DNA from: a virus
Length of the DNA stretch: 23,084 nt
Virus record (IMG/VR): IMGVR_UViG_3300050821_002534
Coordinates: 1 to 23,084 of that record
Strand: one strand, 5' to 3'
Within the stretch, counting starts at the first letter, position 1; every line of letters begins with the position of its first letter. The position numbers were made by a program, and so were the translations under genes. Of this stretch, positions 7,192 through 13,205 are shown one piece after another. The notes below the pieces were generated by a model. The model made no database searches, had not been told where the DNA came from, and saw only the letters and a program-made list of their open reading frames with translations.

Positions 7192-8676
7192 TCAAGACCA
7201 TGCAGAAACTGGTCTGTCGACCTGCACGCCTTGACGCTGTGGGGGCTTGACGACCATCCGCGACAGGCGTGATTCCAAATATCGGGTGCAATCCATCAAA
7301 TGGTCATTGTCCTTCACGACCCTCCCCCTATCATCCCTTCGATACAAGCGAAACTCCGCGAGCCAGCTTTGGAGGGAATTGAAGACCTTGAGCCTGCCGG
7401 TTGACATACGGTTCCAGACGGAATAGAGTCCACTTTCAACACCGTTGTCTGCGAGTTCGAGATGGAGTCCAAGAGACTTATAGTCATTGAGAAGCTGTGA
7501 CCCGTCTCGTTGGCTACGTCCGCGAGAAGCTGGGTCAATAAATCCGGGAATCCAATCGCCCGGAGCTTTGATTCCATGTACGTGGACAGAAGGTTCTGAC
7601 TGTCCCCGCTTATATGCATGAGTAAGGTATAACGTGTCGGTTTCACGATCTATCGCTCCCCACACTGCGGCGGTGTTGTTCCAGCCAACGTCCATGCCGT
7701 ACCCACGCGGCCAGTGAGCCGGTATAGCAAACGGTGCAACAAGAAGGTCGGTCTCGGGAACTGGGTATATAGCACCAGCACCGAGTTGGGGGATACCCTT
7801 GGAGCGCGCATCACGTTGGAAGGGTGGTAGAGATTTCCACAATTCATCCTTTGCCTCCTTCGATAGGTGCGGGGCATCGTCCCAGGTGGCCATGACAATG
7901 AATCGGCCTGCGATGTCGTTCGTGTTCGCGGGGAGTTGGCCATCTGGTAAGAACTGAAGCACCACCTCGCTCATGCCATACAACGGGGTGAACGTCAACA
8001 TCAGCATCCCATTGTTAGTCATCGTGCGCATCAGGCATTCGACGTAAATCTCCAGCGATGGCTCCTCGTCCAACCATATTACGTCTTGTTCAGTGCCTTG
8101 GAACGCTTCGCGGCGTTGATCGTAGGATTTGAAGATGAGCATGGAGTCTTGACCGCTGGTGTGTCGAACATAGACAATCTCAACGGTGTCAGCGACCCCA
8201 CCCGTACCTCTGACGATCCTAGAAATGCTATCACCTGGGATGAGTCCAGTTCCCCACGCTCCCACAGGTCCAAGCAACTTGTTCTGAAGGATTTCCCTAA
8301 CCGTCTTACCTGTGTCTCCTGCTGCCCACGCCCTGATGGCTTTGTCATACCGTCGTCCTTTCCACCACCCCGGATACTGACCTGTGAGGTGGAGGGCCAT
8401 CTCATACCCGCCAACTCCTTCAGTCTTACCCACACGGTTCGCAGCGAGCATCAACCTCTCGCGATGCGCATTGCCAGCCTCAAAGAATTCCATGTGCTTG
8501 GTGTATTTGTCACGTGCGAGGGGACCGACTTCGGGGTAGTATGTGCGTATCTTTGTACGTGACGCTATTTGCTGCTTACGCTCCACCAGCGCAATGAGTT
8601 CTTCCTTCTGCTCACGCGACAAACGCATGAGTCGGGTAGGGTCATTTAGCTGGGAGCGTATCTCGTTCAGGTTCAT
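7192..8676 (-). CDS. terL: Terminase large subunit (P22 gp2-type)
   Basis: ATP-driven motor and nuclease that cuts the replicated DNA and pumps it through the portal. The ATPase domain shows Walker A AANRVGKT (78-85), Walker B DVIWLDEE (198-205) with the catalytic acidic pair, and the coupling motif TFTPL (228-232). The C-terminal RNase H-like nuclease starts at YGMDVGWNN (first Asp D329), followed by a FIDPASRGRSQRDG segment and late acidic residues near KDNDHLMDCTRYLESR. The 494 residues are normal for the family. Its ATG lies 35 nt inside the preceding gene, with only a weak ribosome site, so coupling is likely. Confidence 0.97.
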   Translation of the reverse strand: MNLNEIRSQLNDPTRLMRLSREQKEELIALVERKQQIASRTKIRTYYPEVGPLARDKYTKHMEFFEAGNAHRERLMLAANRVGKTEGVGGYEMALHLTGQYPGWWKGRRYDKAIRAWAAGDTGKTVREILQNKLLGPVGAWGTGLIPGDSISRIVRGTGGVADTVEIVYVRHTSGQDSMLIFKSYDQRREAFQGTEQDVIWLDEEPSLEIYVECLMRTMTNNGMLMLTFTPLYGMSEVVLQFLPDGQLPANTNDIAGRFIVMATWDDAPHLSKEAKDELWKSLPPFQRDARSKGIPQLGAGAIYPVPETDLLVAPFAIPAHWPRGYGMDVGWNNTAAVWGAIDRETDTLYLTHAYKRGQSEPSVHVHGIKAPGDWIPGFIDPASRGRSQRDGSQLLNDYKSLGLHLELADNGVESGLYSVWNRMSTGRLKVFNSLQSWLAEFRLYRRDDRGRVVKDNDHLMDCTRYLESRLSRMVVKPPQRQGVQVDRPVSAWS

Positions 8677-9106
8677 GCGTCGAATCTTGCGTAGATTGTG
8701 CGGGGATGTCGATTACACTGCTTTCGTGTTGCTTGAGGTCGAGGTCCAGCAACTTGGTGAGGCGTTCGTCGACTTGCTCGTCTGACATGGTACCAATGGA
8801 ACCCGAAAGCTCAACAGGCTGCGTCACCCTTCCTTCAGTCCTCTCAGCCATCTCTCTCAACATGAGAACCGAGGCCATCCGGCTGTCACCGGTGAGGGTG
8901 TTGATTATGGCTTCTTCAATGCCCTTACGAGTATCGGCACTGGCAAGGATGCGCTCATAAATCTTAGTAATTCGTGCTTTTCGTGGACGCCCTGAAGGAT
9001 TACCTGATTGCCCAGGTTTCCAAGGTGGCCTAAGCCCTTTAGTGCGATCATTCCGTTCGGTGTTTCCACCGTCAACCTGTGCAAGGGCCTTACTGATGGG
9101 GTCCAT
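8642..9106 (-). CDS. DUF5681-type protein, probable terminase small subunit
   Basis: The 154-residue product has the basic motif RPPWKPGQSGNPSGRPRK (residues 26-43), diagnostic of the DUF5681 family, which is often found just upstream of large terminases. A helical middle (KIYERILASADTRKGIEEAI) is followed by an acidic, Gln/Glu/Asp-rich tail. Position and overlap with the large terminase suggest it is the DNA-recognition small subunit, though the family is not experimentally well defined. AAGGA lies 3 nt from the ATG. The start overlaps the 41-residue membrane ORF before it. Confidence 0.75.
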   Translation of the reverse strand: MDPISKALAQVDGGNTERNDRTKGLRPPWKPGQSGNPSGRPRKARITKIYERILASADTRKGIEEAIINTLTGDSRMASVLMLREMAERTEGRVTQPVELSGSIGTMSDEQVDERLTKLLDLDLKQHESSVIDIPAQSTQDSTHEPERDTLPAK

Positions 9107-9215
9107 TGTCCTTATGCAACATCCAAGCGATAGCTAGTACGGATAGAGCGGTGATGACAAAACTACCGACTTCGATGATTCGTAGGGCAAGGCCGATAAA
9201 TTCGAGGGCGCTCAC
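9090..9215 (-). CDS. Small single-pass membrane protein (41 aa)
   Basis: Too short for normal ORF cut-offs. A GTG at 9215 overlaps the previous stop as GTGA, and the product runs MSALEFIGLALRIIEVGS followed by FVITALSVLAIAWMLHKD, giving one hydrophobic helix of about 20 residues with a basic C-terminal side. It ends 17 nt inside the DUF5681 gene. The chain of overlaps and the clear membrane helix argue for a real gene. It could be a lysis-related or other envelope peptide; nothing decides this. Confidence 0.62.
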   Translation of the reverse strand: MSALEFIGLALRIIEVGSFVITALSVLAIAWMLHKDNGPHQ

Positions 9216-9415
9216 GTCACTACCTGCATGGTTGTAGGACCACCATAACCACTCTGACGCACACACCAGCTAACCCTAATATTGCGGTCAATGCGCCGGA
9301 TGTGCTTATTGTCGATCCAAGTGGCGTTCTTTTTGCGGACCATATCCCATGCTTGGTCTACTGATACGTGGTATGTGGTGTATTTGTCAACAACGACTTC
9401 TATCGGTTTAGCCAC
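9212..9415 (-). CDS. Hypothetical protein (67 aa)
   Basis: Unrecognised. MAKPIEVVVDKYTTYHVSVD is followed by AWDMVRKKNATWIDNKHIRR and a basic, Arg-rich end of the helix region (RIDRNIRVSWCVRQSGYGG). The start is the GTG at 9415, overlapping the GIY-YIG stop by 16 nt; no strong ribosome site. Two basic clusters suggest nucleic-acid contact, but there is no domain match by eye. Confidence 0.6.
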   Translation of the reverse strand: MAKPIEVVVDKYTTYHVSVDQAWDMVRKKNATWIDNKHIRRIDRNIRVSWCVRQSGYGGPTTMQVVT

Positions 9416-9729
9416 TCGTAATTTGTACCTTTGCAGGCTGTGTTGTACTTTGGCTGGAAATCCCAGATCATGCGCTTTTCGATGCCTCTAGCGTCACGCT
9501 CTGTTTCCGTATACTTAAATTCAATCCGTGTCCCCTCTGCCAAGGCGCGACGTAATTGCGCGTGCTTGGGATGACTGATACGATGTAGGATGTTTTTTGC
9601 TGACCCAATGTAAAGAGCTTCATCTGAGTTGTTTCGCACGCCCCAGACAGCGTAGACACCTGGACCTAGAAGCAGGTTTATTGTCTTCATTTCCATTGAG
9701 TTGATTTGAGACAGAACTATCGTAGTCAT
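9400..9729 (-). CDS. GIY-YIG family endonuclease (free-standing)
   Basis: A small DNA nuclease, probably a mobile homing-type enzyme. The GIY-YIG core is visible: GVY at 24-26, ALYIGSAKNILHR with YIG at 40-42 and the catalytic Arg R50, the metal-binding Glu E84 in GIEKRMIW, and Asn N96 in QPKYNT. At 109 residues it is a bare catalytic domain without an obvious DNA-binding extension; residues after 97 are only a short tail. The ATG at 9729 is preferred although AGGT upstream is weak; ATGs at 9696 and 9690 are alternatives. A hairpin (9736-9769) covers the ribosome-site region. Insertion between the lysis-like genes and terminase is typical of phage homing nucleases. Confidence 0.88.
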   Translation of the reverse strand: MTTIVLSQINSMEMKTINLLLGPGVYAVWGVRNNSDEALYIGSAKNILHRISHPKHAQLRRALAEGTRIEFKYTETERDARGIEKRMIWDFQPKYNTACKGTNYEWLNR

Positions 9730-9735
9730 TTGGTT

Positions 9736-9769
9736 GGGGACCTGTAAACTGTCAGGGGCCAGGGTCCCC
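9736..9769 (-). promoter_or_regulatory. Hairpin over the GIY-YIG ribosome-site region
   Basis: GGGGACC (9736-9742) is perfectly complementary to GGTCCCC (9763-9769), with a 20-nt loop. In the minus-strand transcript the 3' arm contains the only Shine-Dalgarno-like AGGT and ends 7 nt before the ATG at 9729, so folding would hide it. Sequestered ribosome sites are known for phage T4 homing endonuclease genes. The rest of the gene-free stretch 9770-9877 shows only a small GAGCG-GCAA-CGCTC hairpin (9797-9810). Confidence 0.5.
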
Positions 9770-9877
9770 TACAACGATTTAACTACCGAAGGGGGTGAGC
9801 GGCAACGCTCGTGCAACAGTGAGGGGTAGGTGGGTTCTCGTGGAGTGTGTTGGTCACGGTTTGCCGCTCCTGCAATT

Positions 9878-9906
9878 GTTATGCCATACCCTCAGGGGAT
9901 TGTCAA
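9878..9906 (-). promoter_or_regulatory. Sigma70-like leftward promoter before GIY-YIG/terminase genes
   Basis: On the minus strand TTGACA (9906-9901) is followed by a 17-nt spacer and CATAAC (9883-9878), 4 of 6 to TATAAT. The spacer holds a short dyad CCCTGAGGG (9889-9897) that could be an operator. It lies just after the 35-residue membrane ORF and points at the GIY-YIG, terminase and head genes. Confidence 0.62.
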
Positions 9907-9910
9907 GTGT

Positions 9911-10018
9911 TTATTCGCCGACCTCCAGAATACCAATCACCCTCAGCACAATCAGTATCGAAAGCACCACCCCACCGCCGATCATGATTCCTAGGCCGAA
10001 GGCGGCGAGGGGGTCCAT
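9911..10018 (-). CDS. Tiny single-pass membrane protein (35 aa)
   Basis: Begins MDPLAAFGLGIMIGGGVV and continues SILIVLRVIGILEVGE, so nearly the whole peptide is one hydrophobic helix. GAGGA lies 4-5 nt before the ATG, and this ATG follows directly on the stop of the preceding 33-residue ORF (TAAATG). The size, helix and spacing argue for a real membrane peptide. It may belong with the neighbouring lysis-like genes, but no motif identifies it. Confidence 0.62.
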   Translation of the reverse strand: MDPLAAFGLGIMIGGGVVLSILIVLRVIGILEVGE

Positions 10019-10120
10019 TTAGTCCTCAGCACACTGGATGGTGTGGATGCCGAATAGCCATCCGAGAAAGTCATCGAGGGCGCTACAGTCCTGGGAGCCG
10101 TCGTTGTCGAATAGGATCAT
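10019..10120 (-). CDS. Tiny acidic protein (33 aa)
   Basis: MILFDNDGSQDCSALDDF, then LGWLFGIHTIQCAED: acidic, two Cys (C12 and C30). Supported by a very good ribosome site (AAGGAG, 3 nt from ATG) and by the immediately following ATG of the membrane peptide. Function unknown. A weak hairpin lies between it and the upstream gene (10135-10158). Confidence 0.55.
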   Translation of the reverse strand: MILFDNDGSQDCSALDDFLGWLFGIHTIQCAED

Positions 10121-10134
10121 AATCTCCTTGTTAA

Positions 10135-10158
10135 AGCCGATTTACTTGACCCTCGGCT
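10135..10158 (-). terminator. Weak stem-loop, possible attenuator or terminator
   Basis: AGCCGA (10135-10140) pairs with TCGGCT (10153-10158) around a 12-nt loop. In the minus transcript the stem is followed by only TTTAAC, so termination, if any, would be partial. It lies between the 89-residue membrane protein gene and the two tiny ORFs. Nothing else is seen in 10121-10193. Confidence 0.35.
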
Positions 10159-10193
10159 AACGGGCTGTACCGATCAGCACGGCCATAAGATCG

Positions 10194-10463
10194 TTATGCA
10201 TCCGCCCCAGGGGCTTTGTAGAGTCCCGCGAGGGTGGGTAGCAGGACGGCGATGACCGCGAGGTGGGGGTATTGTTTGATGATGGCCTCACCTGCAGGGG
10301 TTAGGGCAAAGGCCGCGAGGGCCGCAAATATACCCGCAACAACATGGGTTACCTTGCTGATAGCCGCGCTCGCTTTAGCCGCTACTGGAGCGGGTGGGGC
10401 GATTTGTTGGGCGGGGGTGAGAGGTGCTGTCGTGATTTTGCCATCAGGTCCAATCGTTGTCAC
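10194..10463 (-). CDS. Small membrane protein, possibly holin-like (89 aa)
   Basis: A soluble Pro/Ala-rich N-terminus (residues 1-33, with TTAPLTPAQQIAPPAPVAAK) precedes two hydrophobic helices: about 38-57 (THVVAGIFAALAAFALTP) and about 66-84 (PHLAVIAVLLPTLAGLY). Two short helices with a small loop are compatible with a class II-type holin, but no endolysin is visible beside it, so the role is open. The GTG at 10463 has GGAGG 5 nt upstream and overlaps the previous stop (GTGA). Confidence 0.7.
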   Translation of the reverse strand: MTTIGPDGKITTAPLTPAQQIAPPAPVAAKASAAISKVTHVVAGIFAALAAFALTPAGEAIIKQYPHLAVIAVLLPTLAGLYKAPGADA

Positions 10464-10777
10464 AGTGCCTCCAAATCTTTAATCACCGCCTTGACCGCCG
10501 CAATCACAGTCGCGTCAAAAGTGATGCTGAGGCCATTCGCGGAGGCCGCGTCGCCAGCGGTTTTGACTGCACCGATGACAGCGCCAAGAACTGTTTGACC
10601 AGTGGTGACAACACTGGAGGTCTTGGAACCTGCAAGCGCAGCCAGTCCAGTAATCTCTGCTTGGTTGGCTTGAAGGAAGCCAGCAAGCTTCAAAGCGTCC
10701 TCACCCGCGAGTTCAATACCGGCTTTGATCTTTTTGGCAATTCCTACGATACCGCTTTCAATGGTTGCGAGGCTCAT
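10460..10777 (-). CDS. Ala-rich amphipathic protein (105 aa)
   Basis: Unrecognised. It is almost entirely small residues and helices: SLATIESGIVGIAKKIKAGI, then LKLAGFLQANQAEITGLAAL, GQTVLGAVIGAVKTAGDAA, and a C-terminal AAVKAVIKDLEAL. Composition suggests an amphipathic, perhaps membrane- or coat-associated, helical protein. Its ATG overlaps the previous stop (ATGA), and its own stop overlaps the next GTG. It sits between a second small protein and the two-helix membrane protein, in a putative lysis or late-accessory cluster. Confidence 0.68.
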   Translation of the reverse strand: MSLATIESGIVGIAKKIKAGIELAGEDALKLAGFLQANQAEITGLAALAGSKTSSVVTTGQTVLGAVIGAVKTAGDAASANGLSITFDATVIAAVKAVIKDLEAL

Positions 10778-11085
10778 TTTGTCATCTCCGTGGTTTCAAA
10801 ATTTGAAAGATTATTCGCTGCTAGCATATCCTGGGGGACAGTTAAGGTCAAGAATCCCTTTGTTTCCAACTTCTGCAAGGTCAGGTACATCGCCGTCGCG
10901 GCGTCCTGCATCGCCTTGCCCTCGCCAATGTATTGTGCCCACTTTGAGGAACCGGAGCGCCATACGAAGGAAATCCATGAACTATACATGGCCGAGACGA
11001 ATGAGTTTGCCGCTTGGCGTTCGAGGCCTGCGTTCTTGGCTGACTCATACCATGATACCGGATTTGGGAATTCAAGGAGGCCCAC
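10774..11085 (-). CDS. Hypothetical protein, first gene of leftward block (103 aa)
   Basis: Unrecognised. GLLEFPNPVSWYESAKNAGL is followed by a Trp/Ser-rich middle (YSSWISFVWRSGSSKWAQYIG) and helices around MQDAATAMYLTLQKLE. AGGAG lies 7 nt before a GTG start at 11085, and the stop overlaps the next ATG. It is the most upstream recognisable gene of the minus block, next to the divergent control region. No domain recognised. Confidence 0.7.
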   Translation of the reverse strand: MGLLEFPNPVSWYESAKNAGLERQAANSFVSAMYSSWISFVWRSGSSKWAQYIGEGKAMQDAATAMYLTLQKLETKGFLTLTVPQDMLAANNLSNFETTEMTK

Positions 11086-11225
11086 AAGTAACTCCTAAAA
11101 ATTGGCCAGTTGTCGATTACTCCACATGTTACTGACGAAGGACTGGCCGCTCCCCGCGTGGACTACCACGATTGAGGCGTCAAAAAGGAGTTTCGCATAT
11201 TGGAAACCCGAATGCAAGGGAAAAG

Positions 11226-11239
11226 TTTCGTGTACGAAA
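11226..11239. promoter_or_regulatory. Inverted repeat TTTCGT-GT-ACGAAA, operator-like
   Basis: A perfect 6+2+6 dyad in the divergent intergenic region, suited to binding a dimeric regulator. It lies between the leftward block and the first rightward promoter. In 11086-11225 I see no other convincing signal and no gene with a usable start. Confidence 0.55.
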
Positions 11240-11240
11240 T

Positions 11241-11283
11241 TCGGTACTTTAGTGCTAGTACCCAAAATCGGTACCTTAGTACC
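11241..11283. promoter_or_regulatory. Tandem GGTAC/GTACC dyads, putative double operator
   Basis: GGTACT (11243-11248) pairs with AGTACC (11257-11262), and GGTAC (11270-11274) with GTACC (11279-11283). The two sites also form a direct repeat TCGGTAC(T/C)TTAGT at 11241-11253 and 11268-11280, one mismatch, 27 nt apart. They end 1 nt before the -35 of the rightward promoter at 11285, so a bound regulator could control it. Confidence 0.6.
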
Positions 11284-11284
11284 A

Positions 11285-11313
11285 TAGACAGGGATTGGAA
11301 TATTTCGGAAAAT
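11285..11313 (+). promoter_or_regulatory. Rightward promoter for the first plus operon
   Basis: TAGACA (11285-11290), 17-nt spacer, GAAAAT (11308-11313). Its -10 lies inside TTCGGAAAAT and the geometry is identical to the promoter at 14287-14315, which is the main reason to believe it. It is 19 nt from the first plus-strand ATG. Confidence 0.55.
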
Positions 11314-11331
11314 GGGGGTGTTGGAGGCTAC

Positions 11332-11508
11332 ATGGACATCACAACCACAAACACCAGCGAGTTGATTCAAGCCACACTGATTCACCTTGCGCTGTCTAGG
11401 CAACGGTTTGAGATTAGCAAGGATGTCTATGTAGCCTCTTATGAGAGCATTTGTGGGGCGTTCTACAATGAAGTCCTGAACGGCCCGCTATTTAGCAAGG
11501 AGGCATAG
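11332..11508 (+). CDS. Hypothetical protein, first gene of rightward block (58 aa)
   Basis: Begins MDITTTNTSELIQATLIHLA, then a helical SRQRFEISKDVYVASYESICG. I chose the ATG at 11332 because GGAGG lies 4 nt upstream; a longer in-frame ORF from 11200 would run through the operators and promoter. Unrecognised; probably an early protein by its position next to the regulated promoter. Confidence 0.7.
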   Translation: MDITTTNTSELIQATLIHLALSRQRFEISKDVYVASYESICGAFYNEVLNGPLFSKEA

Positions 11509-11509
11509 A

Positions 11510-11695
11510 ATGTACGAATTCAGCAAGGAAGACACCAAGGCGATTGACGAGTTGGCCTTCCGGTTCTTTGAGTCTAGTTATGGCCGGATAGCCGCAAGTA
11601 ATCAGATTCACGCGGTTGTGAGGGCCTTGAAGGTGGCGGAAGCAAGGTATCAGGAAAGGATGAGGGTGGCGGAGAAGGGGGGAAGGGATGCTTAA
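11510..11695 (+). CDS. Hypothetical helical protein (61 aa)
   Basis: Predicted mostly helical: YEFSKEDTKAIDELAFRFFE, then NQIHAVVRALKVAEARYQERM. A strong AAGGAGG site precedes the ATG by 8 nt, inside the end of the previous gene. Unrecognised; a member of the early small-gene run. Confidence 0.72.
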   Translation: MYEFSKEDTKAIDELAFRFFESSYGRIAASNQIHAVVRALKVAEARYQERMRVAEKGGRDA

Positions 11696-11888
11696 CAGAA
11701 TCACTGAATGCCGTTGCGAAAATAATGGAGACTATTGCACTTACTGTGAGGAACGATTTTCAAATGTGCCGCCCGATGAATCCCCCGCTGACCAATTTGT
11801 GGGCGATGTGGTGGAGCGAATGGAGCGGGGGTCGTGGAAGTGGCTGAAGGCTCAGTTGGAGGTGGATGATGCCCAAGCAACCGATTAA
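11688..11888 (+). CDS. Small Cys-rich protein, possible zinc-binding (66 aa)
   Basis: The N-terminus carries C8-x-C10 and C17-x2-C20 (in TECRCENNGDYCTYCEERF), a compact four-Cys group that could bind one zinc; the C-terminal part is acidic with a helical GDVVERMERGSWKWLKAQ. The ATG overlaps the previous stop by 8 nt and follows a G-rich purine tract. Such small zinc proteins are common early phage products, but no specific role can be assigned. Confidence 0.68.
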   Translation: MLNRITECRCENNGDYCTYCEERFSNVPPDESPADQFVGDVVERMERGSWKWLKAQLEVDDAQATD

Positions 11889-11997
11889 CTGGGGTCCCTT
11901 GGTGTTTGTGGTGGTGTTGAGTGGGGGGATTTTGGGGGTCGCTTATCTGATTGCGGCAGTGATTGAGTCGATATTCAAAGGGGTGGTGAGTTTATGA
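11869..11997 (+). CDS. Small single-pass membrane protein (42 aa)
   Basis: MPKQPINWGP is followed by one long hydrophobic segment (LVFVVVLSGGILGVAYLIAA) and a short basic end (SIFKGVV). GGAGG lies 7 nt before the ATG, which is inside the end of the previous gene, and the stop overlaps the next ATG (ATGA). A small inner-membrane peptide of the early operon; function unknown. Confidence 0.65.
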   Translation: MPKQPINWGPLVFVVVLSGGILGVAYLIAAVIESIFKGVVSL

Positions 11998-12161
11998 AAA
12001 CCTTCCCTAAGCGTGAGCTTACCCGGCATGATGGGGAGCGGATTTTGTGGCACGCCCTGGAGTGGGTGAGGTTTGATACACCCAAGTGGGGTGATGAAGT
12101 GGCTTGTTATCAGGCGATGGTGGACATACGAAGATTAATCAGGGGCGTAAGAGTATGGTAA
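11994..12161 (+). CDS. Hypothetical protein (55 aa)
   Basis: MKTFPKRELTRHDGERILWH and WVRFDTPKWGDEVACYQAM, ending in the basic IRRLIRGVRVW. Its ATG overlaps the membrane peptide's stop and its own end overlaps the next gene by 7 nt, so it is well embedded in the coupled run. Unrecognised. Confidence 0.62.
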   Translation: MKTFPKRELTRHDGERILWHALEWVRFDTPKWGDEVACYQAMVDIRRLIRGVRVW

Positions 12162-12364
12162 TTAAGGCACTTAGGCATATCTTCCCTAAGGTGCGAAGGT
12201 ATCCCCACCGGCACCTGAATGATTGGCCTGTTTGGGAGGACCCGCAACATAAGCCCCTTCACGCGGATGAGCATGGGGTGGGGCCGGTTAGACCTCTCGC
12301 ACTCTTCATAGACGCAGAACTTCATGGCAGGGCAAAACTTAGAAAGGTGGTGGTGGTGGGATGA
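12155..12364 (+). CDS. Hypothetical His/Arg-rich protein (69 aa)
   Basis: MVIKALRHIFPKVRRYPHRH is followed by LNDWPVWEDPQHKPLHADEH and a hydrophobic PVRPLALFIDAELHG. Many His residues are spread without a clear metal motif. I used the ATG at 12155 because it overlaps the previous stop by only 7 nt; a start at 12104 would lie deep in the neighbour. Stop overlaps the next ATG (ATGA). Unrecognised. Confidence 0.55.
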   Translation: MVIKALRHIFPKVRRYPHRHLNDWPVWEDPQHKPLHADEHGVGPVRPLALFIDAELHGRAKLRKVVVVG

Positions 12365-12606
12365 CCAAATATGATGCGGATGCCTTGTACCTCCAACCAG
12401 CAAATAACCCTCGGCAAATCGCCCCTAATAAGCGCCAACAAGGATCATACGCGGTTGCTCAGACTGTCAAGGACATCATCGAGCGCATGCTGAAGTTGGA
12501 GCTTAATCGTGCTATCGAGGACCTCGGCCCCCAGAAGGCCGCACAGGTGGTGGTTAATGTGTTCAGGCTTAAAGGGTTACCAAAGGAGTTGAGGAGGCAT
12601 CTGTGA
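12361..12606 (+). CDS. Hypothetical helical protein (81 aa)
   Basis: MTKYDADALYLQPANNPRQI, then a probable long helix VAQTVKDIIERMLKLELNRA and a C-terminal KAAQVVVNVFRLKGLPKEL. Regular helix periodicity suggests a folded small protein. ATGA overlap upstream and CTGTGA overlap downstream place it in the coupled run. Unrecognised. Confidence 0.7.
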   Translation: MTKYDADALYLQPANNPRQIAPNKRQQGSYAVAQTVKDIIERMLKLELNRAIEDLGPQKAAQVVVNVFRLKGLPKELRRHL

Positions 12607-12881
12607 GCTATACGAAGGGACCGTGGAAGTGGGACCGCCTTTGGCTTGAAGGGTTTGAAGATCGTACGGTTCTAAGCATTGGAAATGGTTACGATGGAAT
12701 GTATGGTGGGGATGAGCCAAGTGAGGAGGATGCCCATCTCATCGCCGCCGCACCGGAGTTGTTGGAGGCTCTTCAAGGCATTATCGACATTGGTAAGCGG
12801 GACTTGACCAATCCGAAGTATGATGGGTACTTTGAATCGGCGCGGGCCGCCATCGCCAAAGCCAAAGGGGAGGGGAAGTGA
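12603..12881 (+). CDS. Phage protein of the AHLIAAAPELLEAL type (92 aa)
   Basis: It has the hallmark of a very common phage/prophage family: an N-terminal YTKGPWKWDRLWLEGFEDRT, then EEDAHLIAAAPELLEALQ (about residues 40-58) and a C-terminal FESARAAIAKAKGEG. The family has no established function that I know of. GTG start at 12603 overlapping the previous stop (GTGA). Recognition of the family is firm; function is not claimed. Confidence 0.85.
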   Translation: MSYTKGPWKWDRLWLEGFEDRTVLSIGNGYDGMYGGDEPSEEDAHLIAAAPELLEALQGIIDIGKRDLTNPKYDGYFESARAAIAKAKGEGK

Positions 12882-13087
12882 GCAAAGTCACCGTCGACCC
12901 CAAGGAACTAGCCAAGTTGCGGATGGGGGTGAAGGTTCTTGAACTATACATCAACCCCGACGATGGGAACTTTTACTTTGCGGGGTATGAGGCCCTCCCA
13001 CTCCTCCTTCGCGCTGGGTGCCAGATTGAGGACTACCTGAAGGACAAGTTGGCCCAATGCCGGGAGATGTGGGTGAGGCCGAATTGA
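12878..13087 (+). CDS. Hypothetical protein (69 aa)
   Basis: MSKVTVDPKELAKLRMGVKV and LELYINPDDGNFYFAGYEAL, then LLRAGCQIEDYLKDKLAQ. The start GTG overlaps the previous stop (GTGA). It is the last gene before the convergent RepA-like gene, so transcription from both sides meets in the 185-nt gap after it. Unrecognised. Confidence 0.7.
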   Translation: MSKVTVDPKELAKLRMGVKVLELYINPDDGNFYFAGYEALPLLLRAGCQIEDYLKDKLAQCREMWVRPN

Positions 13088-13138
13088 TTTCCCCAAGTAA
13101 GCACTCCTATACTATAGTAGAGGGGGGAGTTGGGGAAA
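13088..13138. repeat. Inverted-repeat element with palindromic centre
   Basis: TTTCCCCAA (13088-13096) and TTGGGGAAA (13130-13138) are perfectly complementary. Inside, ACTCC (13103-13107) pairs with GGAGT (13126-13130), and the centre is the perfect 10-bp palindrome TACTATAGTA (13110-13119). No T-run follows in either direction, so a simple intrinsic terminator is unlikely. Its arm CCCCAAGTA recurs at 13172 and, inverted, at 13196. Confidence 0.6.
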
Positions 13139-13169
13139 CGTTAAGTTGATGAACCTGTTGGGGTTGTTC

Positions 13170-13204
13170 TTCCCCAAGTATGAGTGTGTAAATCTTACTT
13201 GGGG
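13170..13204. repeat. CCCCAAGTA inverted repeat
   Basis: CCCCAAGTA (13172-13180) and TACTTGGGG (13196-13204) form a perfect 9-bp dyad with a 15-nt gap. TTCCCCAAGTA at 13170-13180 is also a direct repeat of 13089-13099. With the element at 13088-13138 it makes a cluster beside the RepA-like gene that could be an origin or a regulator array. Confidence 0.6.
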
Positions 13205-13205
13205 C

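Noticed and set aside
9795-10022. Plus-strand ORF of 75 codons
   Set aside because: It is antisense to the 35-residue membrane ORF and the 9878 promoter; the Pro/Ser/Thr-rich translation looks like a shadow frame.
11095-11403. Minus-strand ORF of 102 codons in the divergent control region
   Set aside because: It crosses both operator dyads and the rightward promoter, has no ribosome site at any plausible start and reads unlike a natural protein in its first half.
13088-13138. Intrinsic terminator for the plus operon
   Set aside because: The stem is interrupted by a large internal loop and no T-run follows on either strand.
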